This document shows positions 7,701 to 13,990 of a stretch of 18,999 bases of DNA, piece by piece. This DNA comes from Bacteroidota bacterium (GTDB lineage: Bacteria; Bacteroidota; Bacteroidia; Chitinophagales; Chitinophagaceae), in contig JAEWBD010000450.1 of NCBI GenBank assembly GCA_023391315.1, forward strand, positions 1 through 18,999, written 5' to 3'. Under the pieces are notes generated by a model, which saw nothing but the letters and a program-made list of their open reading frames with translations, was not told the DNA's origin and did no database searches. Numbering within the stretch: the stretch's first letter is position 1; every line of letters starts with the position of its first letter. The translations under genes and the position numbers were made by a program.

Positions 7701-8927
7701 CTATAATGCATCTATCTTTCGCTGTATAAGCTGCTTGTCTTCCGGGGCTTTGGCAAGCCTTAATGCTTCTGAAAAATGAAAGGCTGCTTTTTGCTTATTT
7801 TTATTTTTATACAATTCTCCCAGTAATGTATGGTATAAATGACTGTGGTTAAGCTCCAGCTTTTCAGCTTCTGCAATAGCTTCATCAATGCTGTTGGCTT
7901 TTGATAAAGCATACGTTCTGTTTAGCGCAATAATGGGAGAGTATTCCAGCATCAGCAATTGATTATACAACTGCAAAATGTTTTCCCATTTTTCTTTGGT
8001 ATTTTCTTTATAGGTATGCCAGTAGGCAATGCCTGCTTCAAGGTGATATTTGGATAACTGCCCTCCTCGTGATGACTGCTGTAAAAAATATTTACCCTGC
8101 TGTATCAGCTTTTTATCCCAGAGTGCTTCATCCTGTTTATCGTATAAAACGGGTTCACCCTTTTCATTGAATCGTGCTTCAAATCGAGAAGCATGAAAAC
8201 TCATTAATGCGAATAAGGCATTCACCTGCGGAAGATTGGTTTGTTCATTTTCTATTAATGAAAATGTTAAGCGCATGGCTTCATAGCAAAGCTCTTTGCG
8301 CAAAATATTTTCATTTTGAGAAGCGTAATAGCCTTCATTATATAAAAGATATAAAGTTCTTAATACCACGTCAAGCCGGTTATTAATTTCATCGGGCAGC
8401 GGCAAATCAATGGAAATTTTTTCCCTGCGCAATTTGTCTTTTGCCCTTACGAGCCTCTTATTGACGGTGGCCTTGTTTGTTAAAAATGCAGAAGCAATTT
8501 CATCAATGCCAAAGCCGCAAAGAACCCGCAAAGCCAATGCTATTTGCGCTTCTGTTGCAATGCAGGGATGGCAAACAGCAAACATCATTTTTAACTGGCT
8601 GTCACGAATGTTTTCAGCGCTCAGGTCTATTGTTGTCTCTTCGGTTTGAGGGGCGCTGTATTTAATGCTGGGCATTATTTTATCAAGCAAAATCTTATTA
8701 TGCTTCAGGTAGTTTCTTGCTTTGTTTTTAGCAACGGTATTCAGCCATGCCGCAGGATTATCAGGCAGGCCTTTAATGCCCCAGGTTTCTGATGCCTGGA
8801 GGAATGTATCGCTGGCAATATCTTCTGCAATCTCAATATGCTCCAGGCCAAAGGTTTTACAGAGCACAGCTACTATTTTCCGGTACTCTGTGCGAAACAA
8901 ATGCGGTATTAATTTATCATCGTTCAT
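7701..8927 (-). CDS. ECF42-type RNA polymerase sigma factor with C-terminal TPR-like extension
   Basis: A 408-aa protein, twice the length of a simple ECF sigma factor. Sigma region 2 covers ~10-80 (IAEDIASDTFLQASETWG, then DNPAAWLNTVAKNKARNYLK) and region 4 ~115-168 (ALALRVLCGFGIDEIASAFL, then ATVNKRLVRAKDKLR). The remaining ~235 residues (LYLLYNEGYYAS ... YSPIIALNRTYALSKANS, then EAEKLELNHSHLYHTLLGEL) are the helical DUF6596/TPR-like extension of group ECF42. That group has no anti-sigma factor and is encoded with DGPF/YCII proteins, as here. In studied members the extension affects sigma activity. The gene is 44 nt downstream of a YCII gene, and a 12-bp hairpin fills that gap almost up to its ATG. 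A promoter element before that YCII gene (9353-9380) suggests self-activation. Confidence 0.92.
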   Translation of the reverse strand: MNDDKLIPHLFRTEYRKIVAVLCKTFGLEHIEIAEDIASDTFLQASETWGIKGLPDNPAAWLNTVAKNKARNYLKHNKILLDKIMPSIKYSAPQTEETTIDLSAENIRDSQLKMMFAVCHPCIATEAQIALALRVLCGFGIDEIASAFLTNKATVNKRLVRAKDKLRREKISIDLPLPDEINNRLDVVLRTLYLLYNEGYYASQNENILRKELCYEAMRLTFSLIENEQTNLPQVNALFALMSFHASRFEARFNEKGEPVLYDKQDEALWDKKLIQQGKYFLQQSSRGGQLSKYHLEAGIAYWHTYKENTKEKWENILQLYNQLLMLEYSPIIALNRTYALSKANSIDEAIAEAEKLELNHSHLYHTLLGELYKNKNKQKAAFHFSEALRLAKAPEDKQLIQRKIDAL

Positions 8928-8932
8928 AAAAT

Positions 8933-8964
8933 AAAAAGCCTTCGCAAAAGTACGAAGGCTTTTT
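8933..8964 (-). terminator. Hairpin abutting the sigma-factor start codon
   Basis: AAAAAGCCTTCG (8933-8944) and CGAAGGCTTTTT (8953-8964) form a perfect 12-bp stem with an 8-nt loop. On the transcribed (minus) strand it begins 7 nt after the YCII stop. The run TTTTTATTTT follows the GC part of the stem, and the sigma ATG comes 5 nt after the stem. It has the shape of an intrinsic terminator, so it would cut sigma expression to a fraction of YCII expression, or block initiation on the sigma gene. Confidence 0.7.
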
Positions 8965-8971
8965 CCGGGAA

Positions 8972-9322
8972 TTAAATAGTGCTTATTTCCCTTATTTCAA
9001 TACTCCCGCCTATATTAAGCTTAAACAGCGGGTTGTTTTTCGCAATGTCAACGGCCTCTTCTATTGTAGCTGATTTTATAATCAGGTAACCGTTTATGGC
9101 TTCTTTGGTTTCTACGTAAGGGCCATCTGTAATAATGTCCCTGGTTTTTAAAACTCTTCCTGAACCCGGTATCAGCCGATTGCCTTTATCTGCCAATTTA
9201 TTTTGTGCAGCAATATTTTCAATCCAGCTTTTAGCTGCTGCTGCCACGTTTTGAAGTTCTTCTGTAGAAAGCTGGCTCATCGTTGAATAATCAACACGGA
9301 AGATGAAAAGAAAATCTTTCAT
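8972..9322 (-). CDS. YCII/DGPF-family protein, sigma-proximal copy
   Basis: A 116-aa protein of the YCII-related (DGPF) family: MKDFLFIFRVDY strand, then AAQNKLADKGNRL, TDGPYVETKEAINGYLIIKS, a helix ATIEEAVDIAKNNP, and IGGSIEIREISTI. The DGPF signature appears as DGPY. These small ferredoxin-like-fold proteins are the classic partners of ECF42 sigma factors; their reaction is not established. It is a close paralogue of the next gene upstream (9405-9746), sharing AAQNKLA, GNRL, TDGPY.ETKE, GY, TIEEA and EIST, which points to tandem duplication. A promoter-like element lies 31 nt upstream of its ATG, and the sigma gene follows it after a hairpin. The start at 9322 is set by the MK(D/E)FLFI match with the paralogue. 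Confidence 0.88.
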   Translation of the reverse strand: MKDFLFIFRVDYSTMSQLSTEELQNVAAAAKSWIENIAAQNKLADKGNRLIPGSGRVLKTRDIITDGPYVETKEAINGYLIIKSATIEEAVDIAKNNPLFKLNIGGSIEIREISTI

Positions 9323-9352
9323 TGTAATTTAGTTTTTATGATTAAAAACAAA

Positions 9353-9380
9353 TGACAACCTGCAAAATAAACATAGGACA
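9353..9380 (-). promoter_or_regulatory. Putative ECF42 promoter P2
   Basis: On the minus strand, TGTCCTAT (9380-9373) is followed 14 nt later by TTGTCATTTGTTTTTAATC (from 9358). The same two blocks with the same spacing occur upstream of the AhpD-like gene (10348-10321). Taken as -35 TGTCCT and -10 TTGTCA, the spacer is 16 nt, which suits ECF sigma factors, and TGTC/GTC cores resemble those reported for the ECF41/42 groups. Transcription would start near 9346, about 24 nt before the ATG at 9322. The pairing with this sigma factor is inferred. Confidence 0.7.
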
Positions 9381-9404
9381 GCTTAAGGAAATTTTTTTTG
9401 ATGA

Positions 9405-9746
9405 TTACATCGTGCTGATTTCTCTTACTTCTACAGTACCGCCTATAGAAAATACAGGGCAACCTTTTGCCATTTCGCAGGCCTCTTCTATGGTATCTGC
9501 TTTTACAATGGAATAACCCCCGATGGATTCCTTTGTTTCCGCGTAAGGCCCGTCTGTAACAAGGCTAAGGCTTTTCACCACTTTCCCGCTAACTTCTAAG
9601 CGATTACCCCTGTTTGCTAATTTGTTTTGTGCGGCAATACTGCCTATCCAGTCCATCCATCGTTTTGTTTCATTTTGCATTTCTTCAGGTGAGCCTTTGG
9701 GAATATTATTAACATCCCTGCGATAGATAAATAAGAATTCTTTCAT
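9405..9746 (-). CDS. YCII/DGPF-family protein, middle copy
   Basis: A 113-aa YCII/DGPF-family protein, starting MKEFLFIYRRDVNN and carrying AAQNKLANRGNRLE, TDGPYAETKESIGGYSIVKA, TIEEACEMAKGCPVF and GGTVEVREISTM. It is the tandem paralogue of the protein at 8972-9322 and aligns with it along the whole length. The frame is open back to 9791, but those 15 codons run into the hairpin at 9784-9814 and have no counterpart in the paralogue, so the ATG at 9746 is the start. It follows the AhpD-like gene by 84 nt, with that hairpin between, and is probably read from promoter P1. Molecular function is unknown. Confidence 0.88.
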   Translation of the reverse strand: MKEFLFIYRRDVNNIPKGSPEEMQNETKRWMDWIGSIAAQNKLANRGNRLEVSGKVVKSLSLVTDGPYAETKESIGGYSIVKADTIEEACEMAKGCPVFSIGGTVEVREISTM

Positions 9747-9783
9747 GGTTTTATCCTTTTTGATTTTTAAAATGAATTGTAAT

Positions 9784-9814
9784 AACTGCAAAGAAGTTAG
9801 CCTTCTTTGCAGTT
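9784..9814 (-). terminator. Perfect 13-bp hairpin after the AhpD-like gene
   Basis: AACTGCAAAGAAG (9784-9796) and CTTCTTTGCAGTT (9802-9814) pair without mismatch around a 5-nt loop. It starts 17 nt after the AhpD-like stop and lies 37 nt before the next YCII ATG. The tract after it on the minus strand (ATTACAATTC) is only partly T-rich, so a partial terminator or RNA-stability element is likelier than a full stop. Confidence 0.6.
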
Positions 9815-9830
9815 AAAGAAAAATTATAGG

Positions 9831-10295
9831 TTAAGCAAACTGGCCAACTTTATAACTGCCTACATCAGCACCAAACGCAATATTAATGCGGTTATAACTG
9901 TTGATGGCAATAACGCCCATGGTGAGATCCACCAGTTCCTGTTCAGAAAACTGGGCACGTGCATTTTCATAAATTTCGTCAGGCACAGAACCGCTACCCA
10001 ATTGGGTTAGGGCTTCTGCCCATGCTAATGCCGCTCTTTCACGATCGCTGTAAAAAGGGGCTTCTCTCCAGGCGTCAAGTACGTATAAACGTTGCTCAGA
10101 TTCGCCCATTTCCCGCAGGTCTTTTGAATGCATATCAAGACAAAAAGCACATTTGTTTATTTGTGATACGCGAAAATAAACAAGGTCAAACAAGGCGTTC
10201 TCAACAGAAGATTTTGCAAGATATTTATTAAGCGGATAGAGAGTTGCAACCGCCTCGCGGCCTGCTTCATTAACTTTAATTCTTTGTTTCATCAT
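9831..10295 (-). CDS. AhpD-like carboxymuconolactone decarboxylase-family protein
   Basis: A 154-aa protein (MMKQRIKVNEAGREA...) with the AhpD core CAFCLDMHSKDLREMGE: a CxxC pair (residues 48 and 51 counted from MKQ) and a His four residues after the second Cys. It continues with AWREAPFYSDRERAALAWAEALT and LVDLTMGVIAINSYNRI. Relatives are small alkylhydroperoxidase-type redox proteins, so a peroxide- or thiol-linked role in the cytoplasm fits, though the substrate is unknown. The frame is open back to 10385, but promoter element P1 (10321-10348) lies inside that extension. The start must therefore be one of the two adjacent ATGs at 10295 and 10292. It is the first gene of the P1 unit, with a YCII gene after it. 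Confidence 0.88.
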   Translation of the reverse strand: MMKQRIKVNEAGREAVATLYPLNKYLAKSSVENALFDLVYFRVSQINKCAFCLDMHSKDLREMGESEQRLYVLDAWREAPFYSDRERAALAWAEALTQLGSGSVPDEIYENARAQFSEQELVDLTMGVIAINSYNRINIAFGADVGSYKVGQFA

Positions 10296-10320
10296 TGAAT
10301 ATTTGGTGATTAAAAACAAA

Positions 10321-10348
10321 TGACAACTTAATGAAACAGAATAGGACA
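10321..10348 (-). promoter_or_regulatory. Putative ECF42 promoter P1
   Basis: On the minus strand, TGTCCTAT (10348-10341), a 14-nt spacer, then TTGTCATTTGTTTTTAATC (from 10326). It matches P2 in both blocks and in spacing, while the spacer itself differs, as expected for a selected promoter rather than a recent copy. The predicted start near 10314 leaves about 20 nt before the ATGs at 10295/10292 and rules out the longer start of that gene. Confidence 0.7.
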
Positions 10349-10368
10349 ACCAGGCCGAAATAATTTTT

Positions 10369-10399
10369 AAAAAAATTCCGGCCACGCAAGTTGCCGGAA
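10369..10399 (-). terminator. Rho-independent terminator after the SRPBCC gene
   Basis: Read on the minus strand: TTCCGGC (10399-10393), a 10-nt loop, GCCGGAA (10382-10376), then seven T (10375-10369). It begins 27 nt after the SRPBCC stop codon and ends 20 nt before promoter P1. It separates the upstream YCII/SRPBCC unit from the sigma-driven unit. Confidence 0.75.
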
Positions 10400-10426
10400 G
10401 AATTCAGTGTATTTTTTGCAGGGTAT

Positions 10427-10861
10427 TTATTCCGAAAGACTTTTGCCTTCGTTAATGAATTTTTCCAGGGTGTTAATATGGCCATTCCATCCTTTTTCAC
10501 AAACATCATAACATTCAACTTCCGGCGTAAGGCCTATATGCGTAAAGTCAATTTTGGTTTTTCCGTTATTTTGAGAAAGCTGAAAAACAACTTCTGTATT
10601 ATTCCATTCTTTTTTATCCTTAAACCAGGGCAAATAACAATCGGTAACTTTCCAAACCAGCTTTTTTCCGGGTGAAAATTCGCTGACAATAAAATCAATA
10701 AAGGAAGGTTCGCCAAACGGAACCTTGAATGCATCATTCAATTTTCCGGCACTGCCTGAAAAATCCTTTTTCCACCAGGCGTTTACCTGGCTTATTTTTT
10801 TCATGGCTTCTTCTGCAGAAGCATTTACCGTAATGGTTTTATTAAAATTTTTATTTTCCAT
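10427..10861 (-). CDS. SRPBCC (AHSA1/START-like) protein
   Basis: A 144-aa protein of the SRPBCC superfamily, AHSA1-like branch: KTITVNASAEEAMKKISQVN at the start, FIVSEFSPGKKLVWKVTDCY in the middle strands, EVVFQLSQNNGKTKIDFTHIG, and a C-terminal helix ending GWNGHINTLEKFINEGK. This fold forms a deep hydrophobic pocket that holds lipids or other ligands; the ligand here is unknown. Its ATG is 31 nt after the stop of a YCII gene, so the two are probably co-transcribed and end at the terminator 10369-10399. AHSA1-like genes commonly travel with ECF42/YCII clusters, so its place here fits even though it lacks the P1/P2 element. Confidence 0.85.
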   Translation of the reverse strand: MENKNFNKTITVNASAEEAMKKISQVNAWWKKDFSGSAGKLNDAFKVPFGEPSFIDFIVSEFSPGKKLVWKVTDCYLPWFKDKKEWNNTEVVFQLSQNNGKTKIDFTHIGLTPEVECYDVCEKGWNGHINTLEKFINEGKSLSE

Positions 10862-10892
10862 ATTCCTGTTTTTATTGCTGATAATTTAATGA

Positions 10893-11159
10893 TCATTCAG
10901 GCAACAGCGTATCATTCCAGTCGCGAATTACAAATGATTTAATGATGCCTTCGAAAATAAACGGGTCTTCAGTTACAAATTTTTCTGCGGCTGCACGGGT
11001 TTTAAAAATTGCCATATTCCCCAGGTTGTTAAACGGACCAATGCCAATGACTTCATTTTTGGAGATATATTTATCCACGACAGCTTTATGCCGCGGGTAA
11101 ACATTCATAATGGTTTCCATTGTTACGCCTGATGGTTCTCCAATGACTACTGCTTTCAT
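10893..11159 (-). CDS. YciI-like protein, upstream copy
   Basis: An 88-aa protein of the shorter, YciI-like branch: VYPRHKAVVDKYISKNEVIG, IGPFNNLGNMAIFKTRAAAEKF, then EDPFIFEGIIKSFVIRDWND. The DPF..EGI...F.I..W pattern is typical of YciI proteins, which have a ferredoxin-like fold and a conserved His/Asp pair (here His24 and Asp75) of suspected catalytic role. It lacks the TDGPY block, so it is not a recent copy of the other two YCII genes. It probably shares a transcript with the SRPBCC gene 31 nt downstream. A 9-bp dyad lies between it and the AraC-type regulator upstream. Confidence 0.85.
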   Translation of the reverse strand: MKAVVIGEPSGVTMETIMNVYPRHKAVVDKYISKNEVIGIGPFNNLGNMAIFKTRAAAEKFVTEDPFIFEGIIKSFVIRDWNDTLLPE

Positions 11160-11168
11160 TTTTTCATT

Positions 11169-11204
11169 CTTAATGGTAATGCAAAAAAAGATAAAACCAT
11201 TAAG
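11169..11204. promoter_or_regulatory. Dyad between AraC-type gene and YciI gene
   Basis: CTTAATGGT (11169-11177) and ACCATTAAG (11196-11204) are perfect 9-bp inverted arms with an 18-nt A-rich centre. The near arm is 10 nt from the YciI ATG, and the far arm 24 nt from the AraC-type stop. It may be an operator or a transcript-end hairpin. The A-rich centre makes a weak stem-loop, which favours a protein-binding dyad. Confidence 0.4.
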
Positions 11205-11228
11205 GCAATATTGTAAAAATCGGAAGTG

Positions 11229-12056
11229 CTATTCCCTGTAATAACTTTTACCGAAATCGTTTGTTTGCTTTTCAAACTTTGTGGGAGCCAGGCCGGTGAA
11301 ACGTTTAAAGTCTTTTATAAAATGAGACTGGTCGTAATATGATTCATAAAAATCATTGCCGGAAAACTGTTTTTCGTTGCGGTTTATAAATGCCTGGTAA
11401 TAATGTTTGAAGCGAATTATGGAACAGAGGTTTTTGGGGCTTATGCCTAATTTCTCATTGAATTTTAAATTCAGCCAGCGGCTGCTGTAGCCTGTTTTTC
11501 TTTCTAATTCTTTAACGGTTATACTTCCTTCTGAGGCAGCTATTTTTTCAATGCAATATTCAAAAATAAAATCATCATTGGATAGCGAAAGTTGTTTAAG
11601 AAGAAACTGTTGCAATAAAACCATTTTTTCCTGTATCATTATTGTATTGCTGATTTGTTCTGTTAACCGGCTGCCCATATTTCCCAGCACATCACTCAGG
11701 GAATAGATTTTATTCTGAATATCATTCAGCTTAAAATGAAAAAAACGGTATGCCCCTTTCGGGTTGAATTCAATGCCAATGGTTTCTGTAGAGATATCTT
11801 TATCAACGTCTAATATTACCGGCACATCAATCAAGCCTGTTAAAGTAATATCATGCTCTTTTGATGAAAATGTTTTATCGTTTATCGCAGCTACAACTCC
11901 GTTTTGATAAGAAAGGGTAAGTTTGATATTCCCGTTTGGCACTACCAGTTTCATATCATCAGCAGGCATTTTCCCGCTGCTTTTAAAGAACCACATTTTT
12001 TCTACATAGTTTTTGAGCAGAAAATGAGGTTCAATGTGGTGAAATTGAATTTGCAT
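11229..12056 (-). CDS. AraC-family transcriptional regulator with DUF6597 sensor domain
   Basis: A 275-aa regulator. Residues ~1-130 resemble the DUF6597 N-terminal domain (HHIEPHFLLKNYVEKMWFFK, VVPNGNIKLTLSYQNG, IGIEFNPKGAYRFFH). The C-terminal third is an AraC-type double helix-turn-helix: SITVKELERKTGYSSRWLNL is the first, and YDQSHFIKDFKRFTGLAPTK carries the usual F..D.S.F...FK..TG..P second helix and tail. I chose the ATG at 12056, as the domain begins right after it (MQIQFHH); the frame extends to a GTG at 12116, which would add 20 residues with no family match. It probably senses a small ligand and controls neighbouring genes: the YciI/SRPBCC pair starts 69 nt downstream with a dyad in between. 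Its targets are not shown by the sequence. Confidence 0.82.
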   Translation of the reverse strand: MQIQFHHIEPHFLLKNYVEKMWFFKSSGKMPADDMKLVVPNGNIKLTLSYQNGVVAAINDKTFSSKEHDITLTGLIDVPVILDVDKDISTETIGIEFNPKGAYRFFHFKLNDIQNKIYSLSDVLGNMGSRLTEQISNTIMIQEKMVLLQQFLLKQLSLSNDDFIFEYCIEKIAASEGSITVKELERKTGYSSRWLNLKFNEKLGISPKNLCSIIRFKHYYQAFINRNEKQFSGNDFYESYYDQSHFIKDFKRFTGLAPTKFEKQTNDFGKSYYRE

Positions 12057-12193
12057 TGCTTGTCCTGCTATGATATTATGGTAACGTTCAGGCCGGGTTT
12101 TTTGTACATCGATCACTCATTATACAAAAGCCTTTTCAAAACTATAAAATTTCTGTAAATGGGAATTATTACTGAGTTACGCCAGCAGCAGGT

Positions 12194-13063
12194 TTATGGC
12201 CTTTTTATTAATGCAGTTAATTTTTTGCCACCTGTTATGATTGCAACCGCAATAAGGCCGGCAAGCAAACCAAACAATATCTCTTTAATTATGGGTGGAA
12301 TGCCCGGGAAAAGATGATGGAAGTAATCTACATAATGTATAAAGATGCCGCCCGAAACCAGTATTAAAGCAATGGTGCCAACAACGCTAAGTATCTTAAT
12401 AATAACCGGTAATGCCTTCACCAGTAGTATTCCCAGTTTTGACAAAAAGCCCTTATTGTTTGTATGTTTTATAAGCTTATAACCTGCATCATCCATTCTT
12501 ACAATGAGCGCAACAATTCCATACACGCCAATTGTGGCCAACGTTGCAACAACAATAACGGTAATGATCTGAATGGCCATGCTTTTATCTAAAACTGTTC
12601 CCAGTGCTATGATCACAATTTCTATAGAAAGAATAAAATCAGTTGATATGGCCGCTTTTATTTTTGCTTTTTCGGCATTGTTGTTATTTTTTTCTTTTTC
12701 TGCAATTACTTCCTGGCCTTTTTTAGCGCGGTGAAAAAGAAAATCGATGATCTTTTCAACGCCTTCATAAGCGAGGTAAAAGCCGCCCAAAACCAATATT
12801 ATTTTTATGGCGATGGGAAGAAAAATATTCAATAATAAAGCTATGGGTATTATAATAGCCTTATTAAGCAGTGAACCTTTTGTAATAGCCCATAACACAG
12901 GCAATTCCCTTGAAGACAGGAAGCCCGTAGCTTTTTCTGCATTCACCGCCAGGTCATCGCCTAATATTCCTGCTGTTTTACCGGTAGCCACTTTGCTTGC
13001 CACGGCTACATCGTCCATTAAAGCGCCTATATCATCTAAAATTGCAAAAAAGCCTGATGCCAT
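12194..13063 (-). CDS. yedI: DUF808 (YedI-like) inner-membrane protein
   Basis: A 289-aa protein of the DUF808/YedI family. The N-terminus is diagnostic: MASGFFAILDDIGALMDDVA, then KTAGILGDDLAVNAEKATGF and LPVLWAITKGSLLNK. About five to six hydrophobic helices follow (~70-100, ~140-160, ~166-188, ~210-235, ~262-280), with a charged, coiled Lys/Glu-rich cytoplasmic stretch at ~112-138 (HRAKKGQEVIAEKEKNNNNA). The family is widespread and its role is unknown; transport has been suggested without proof. It ends 137 nt upstream of the AraC-type ATG on the same strand, with no clear terminator between. Length is in the usual range (~290-310). Confidence 0.88.
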   Translation of the reverse strand: MASGFFAILDDIGALMDDVAVASKVATGKTAGILGDDLAVNAEKATGFLSSRELPVLWAITKGSLLNKAIIIPIALLLNIFLPIAIKIILVLGGFYLAYEGVEKIIDFLFHRAKKGQEVIAEKEKNNNNAEKAKIKAAISTDFILSIEIVIIALGTVLDKSMAIQIITVIVVATLATIGVYGIVALIVRMDDAGYKLIKHTNNKGFLSKLGILLVKALPVIIKILSVVGTIALILVSGGIFIHYVDYFHHLFPGIPPIIKEILFGLLAGLIAVAIITGGKKLTALIKRP

Positions 13064-13210
13064 ACTTCGTTTGTTGGTAAGGGCGTAAAAATATCAATTT
13101 AAGAATTGTATTGTGCTTGTTTTTAAATGTTTAAACAAGCGTGTGCCAACCGGGCGTATAAACCTTTATTGATGACAGCATCAACGGGAAATTTTCTCTT
13201 ATAATTTTTG

Positions 13211-13621
13211 TTACTTCCCTGTATTAAATTTCTTAATTGCATCCTGTGAAACGGGCGTAAAAAAATTAACCAGGTTTCCATCCGGATCCCGGAATAAAAG
13301 CGACCTGTTTCCCCAGGGCATTGTTGTGGGCTTTTGTACAATATAAGATTGAAGAAAACCTGCCAGCCTTTCGTAATCCCTGTCGGCATCTGTAACCCTG
13401 AATTCGATAATAGCCGTACGGTTTTGAGCCGCTTTTGCAACTTCATCACCCCCAAAAAATTGTAAAGTATTAGTACTGCCGATAGCTAAGGTGGCTGTTG
13501 GTGTTTTTAGTTCGGCAAAATCTTCGGTGTATTGTACAGGTGCAACACCGGTTACTTGTTCATAAAATTTCACCAGGCGTTTAACATCAGCCGTGATAAT
13601 TCTAACAGAAACGAGATTCAT
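13211..13621 (-). CDS. VOC (glyoxalase/bleomycin-resistance fold) protein
   Basis: A 136-aa protein with two beta-alpha-beta-beta-beta modules of the vicinal-oxygen-chelate superfamily: VSVRIITADVKRLVKFYEQV at the start, IIEFRVTDADRDYERLAGFL in the second half, and the diagnostic RSLLFRDPDGNLVNFFTPV near the end. Members bind a metal and act on, or simply bind, diverse small molecules; the metal ligands and substrate here are unclear. The first strand lacks the usual His (VRIITAD). The gene starts at ATG 13621. It is probably transcribed alone; an 8-bp hairpin (GCTTGTTT/AAACAAGC, ~13116-13141) lies about 70 nt past its end. The 7-bp hairpin at 13686-13707 separates it from the gene upstream. 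Confidence 0.85.
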   Translation of the reverse strand: MNLVSVRIITADVKRLVKFYEQVTGVAPVQYTEDFAELKTPTATLAIGSTNTLQFFGGDEVAKAAQNRTAIIEFRVTDADRDYERLAGFLQSYIVQKPTTMPWGNRSLLFRDPDGNLVNFFTPVSQDAIKKFNTGK

Positions 13622-13685
13622 AATGTTGAATTTTTAGTTTGCAAAAAGATTTATATGCTGATGTAAAAATGAAACCGCTTATTGA

Positions 13686-13707
13686 CAACCCTATGTCAGC
13701 AGGGTTG
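13686..13707. terminator. Short hairpin between VOC and Cys-rich genes
   Basis: CAACCCT (13686-13692) and AGGGTTG (13701-13707) form a 7-bp stem with an 8-nt loop, 26 nt past the end of the minus-strand Cys-rich gene. The T-run (eight T, 13711-13718) follows on the plus strand, which has no gene to terminate here. On the minus strand the run precedes the stem. Confidence 0.4.
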
Positions 13708-13732
13708 ATGTTTTTTTTAAAAATTACAGGAT

Positions 13733-13918
13733 TCAGGCCTTATTACGCTTATGGATCAGCGAAAGGCATTTTCGACAGGTTACTGCTTTCCGGTTATCGG
13801 TAGCAATGCTTTCTGTATGGGCACGTAGCGAAGCTTCCTTATCGCGTGGATTGCACAATACCATTCCGTTTTCGTCGAGTGCATGTAAATCGCGCTTTTG
13901 TCTTTTATCCCTCGGCAT
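13733..13918 (-). CDS. Small Cys-rich (putative zinc-binding) protein
   Basis: A 61-aa basic protein, MPRDKRQKRDLHALDENGMV, then LCNPRDKEASLRAHTESI and a C-terminal VTCRKCLSLIHK. One Cys (LCN), one His (RAH) and a CxxC pair could make a zinc-ribbon-like site. I have the impression of small proteins with the same LCN...H...VTCxxC layout in other bacteria, but I cannot name the family. A TTG at 13948 is in frame; the ATG at 13918 starts the conserved-looking part. It diverges from the DUF2200 gene, whose start is 72 nt away, so both promoters share a short region. Function is unknown; a nucleic-acid or ribosome-associated role is only a guess from its charge. Confidence 0.6.
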   Translation of the reverse strand: MPRDKRQKRDLHALDENGMVLCNPRDKEASLRAHTESIATDNRKAVTCRKCLSLIHKRNKA

Positions 13919-13990
13919 CCGGAGTTTTAATTTTACTATTCGTTGCAATATTTGATGAAAGTTATGAACTTTGAACTATTCAGGAATAAC

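Noticed and set aside
10296..10385. Longer N-terminus of the AhpD-like protein
   Set aside because: The extension contains promoter element P1 and resembles no family sequence, so the ATGs at 10295/10292 are preferred.
13123..13455. A 110-codon minus-strand frame overlapping the VOC gene
   Set aside because: It is an out-of-frame shadow of the VOC gene and its downstream spacer; the VOC frame has clear family motifs.
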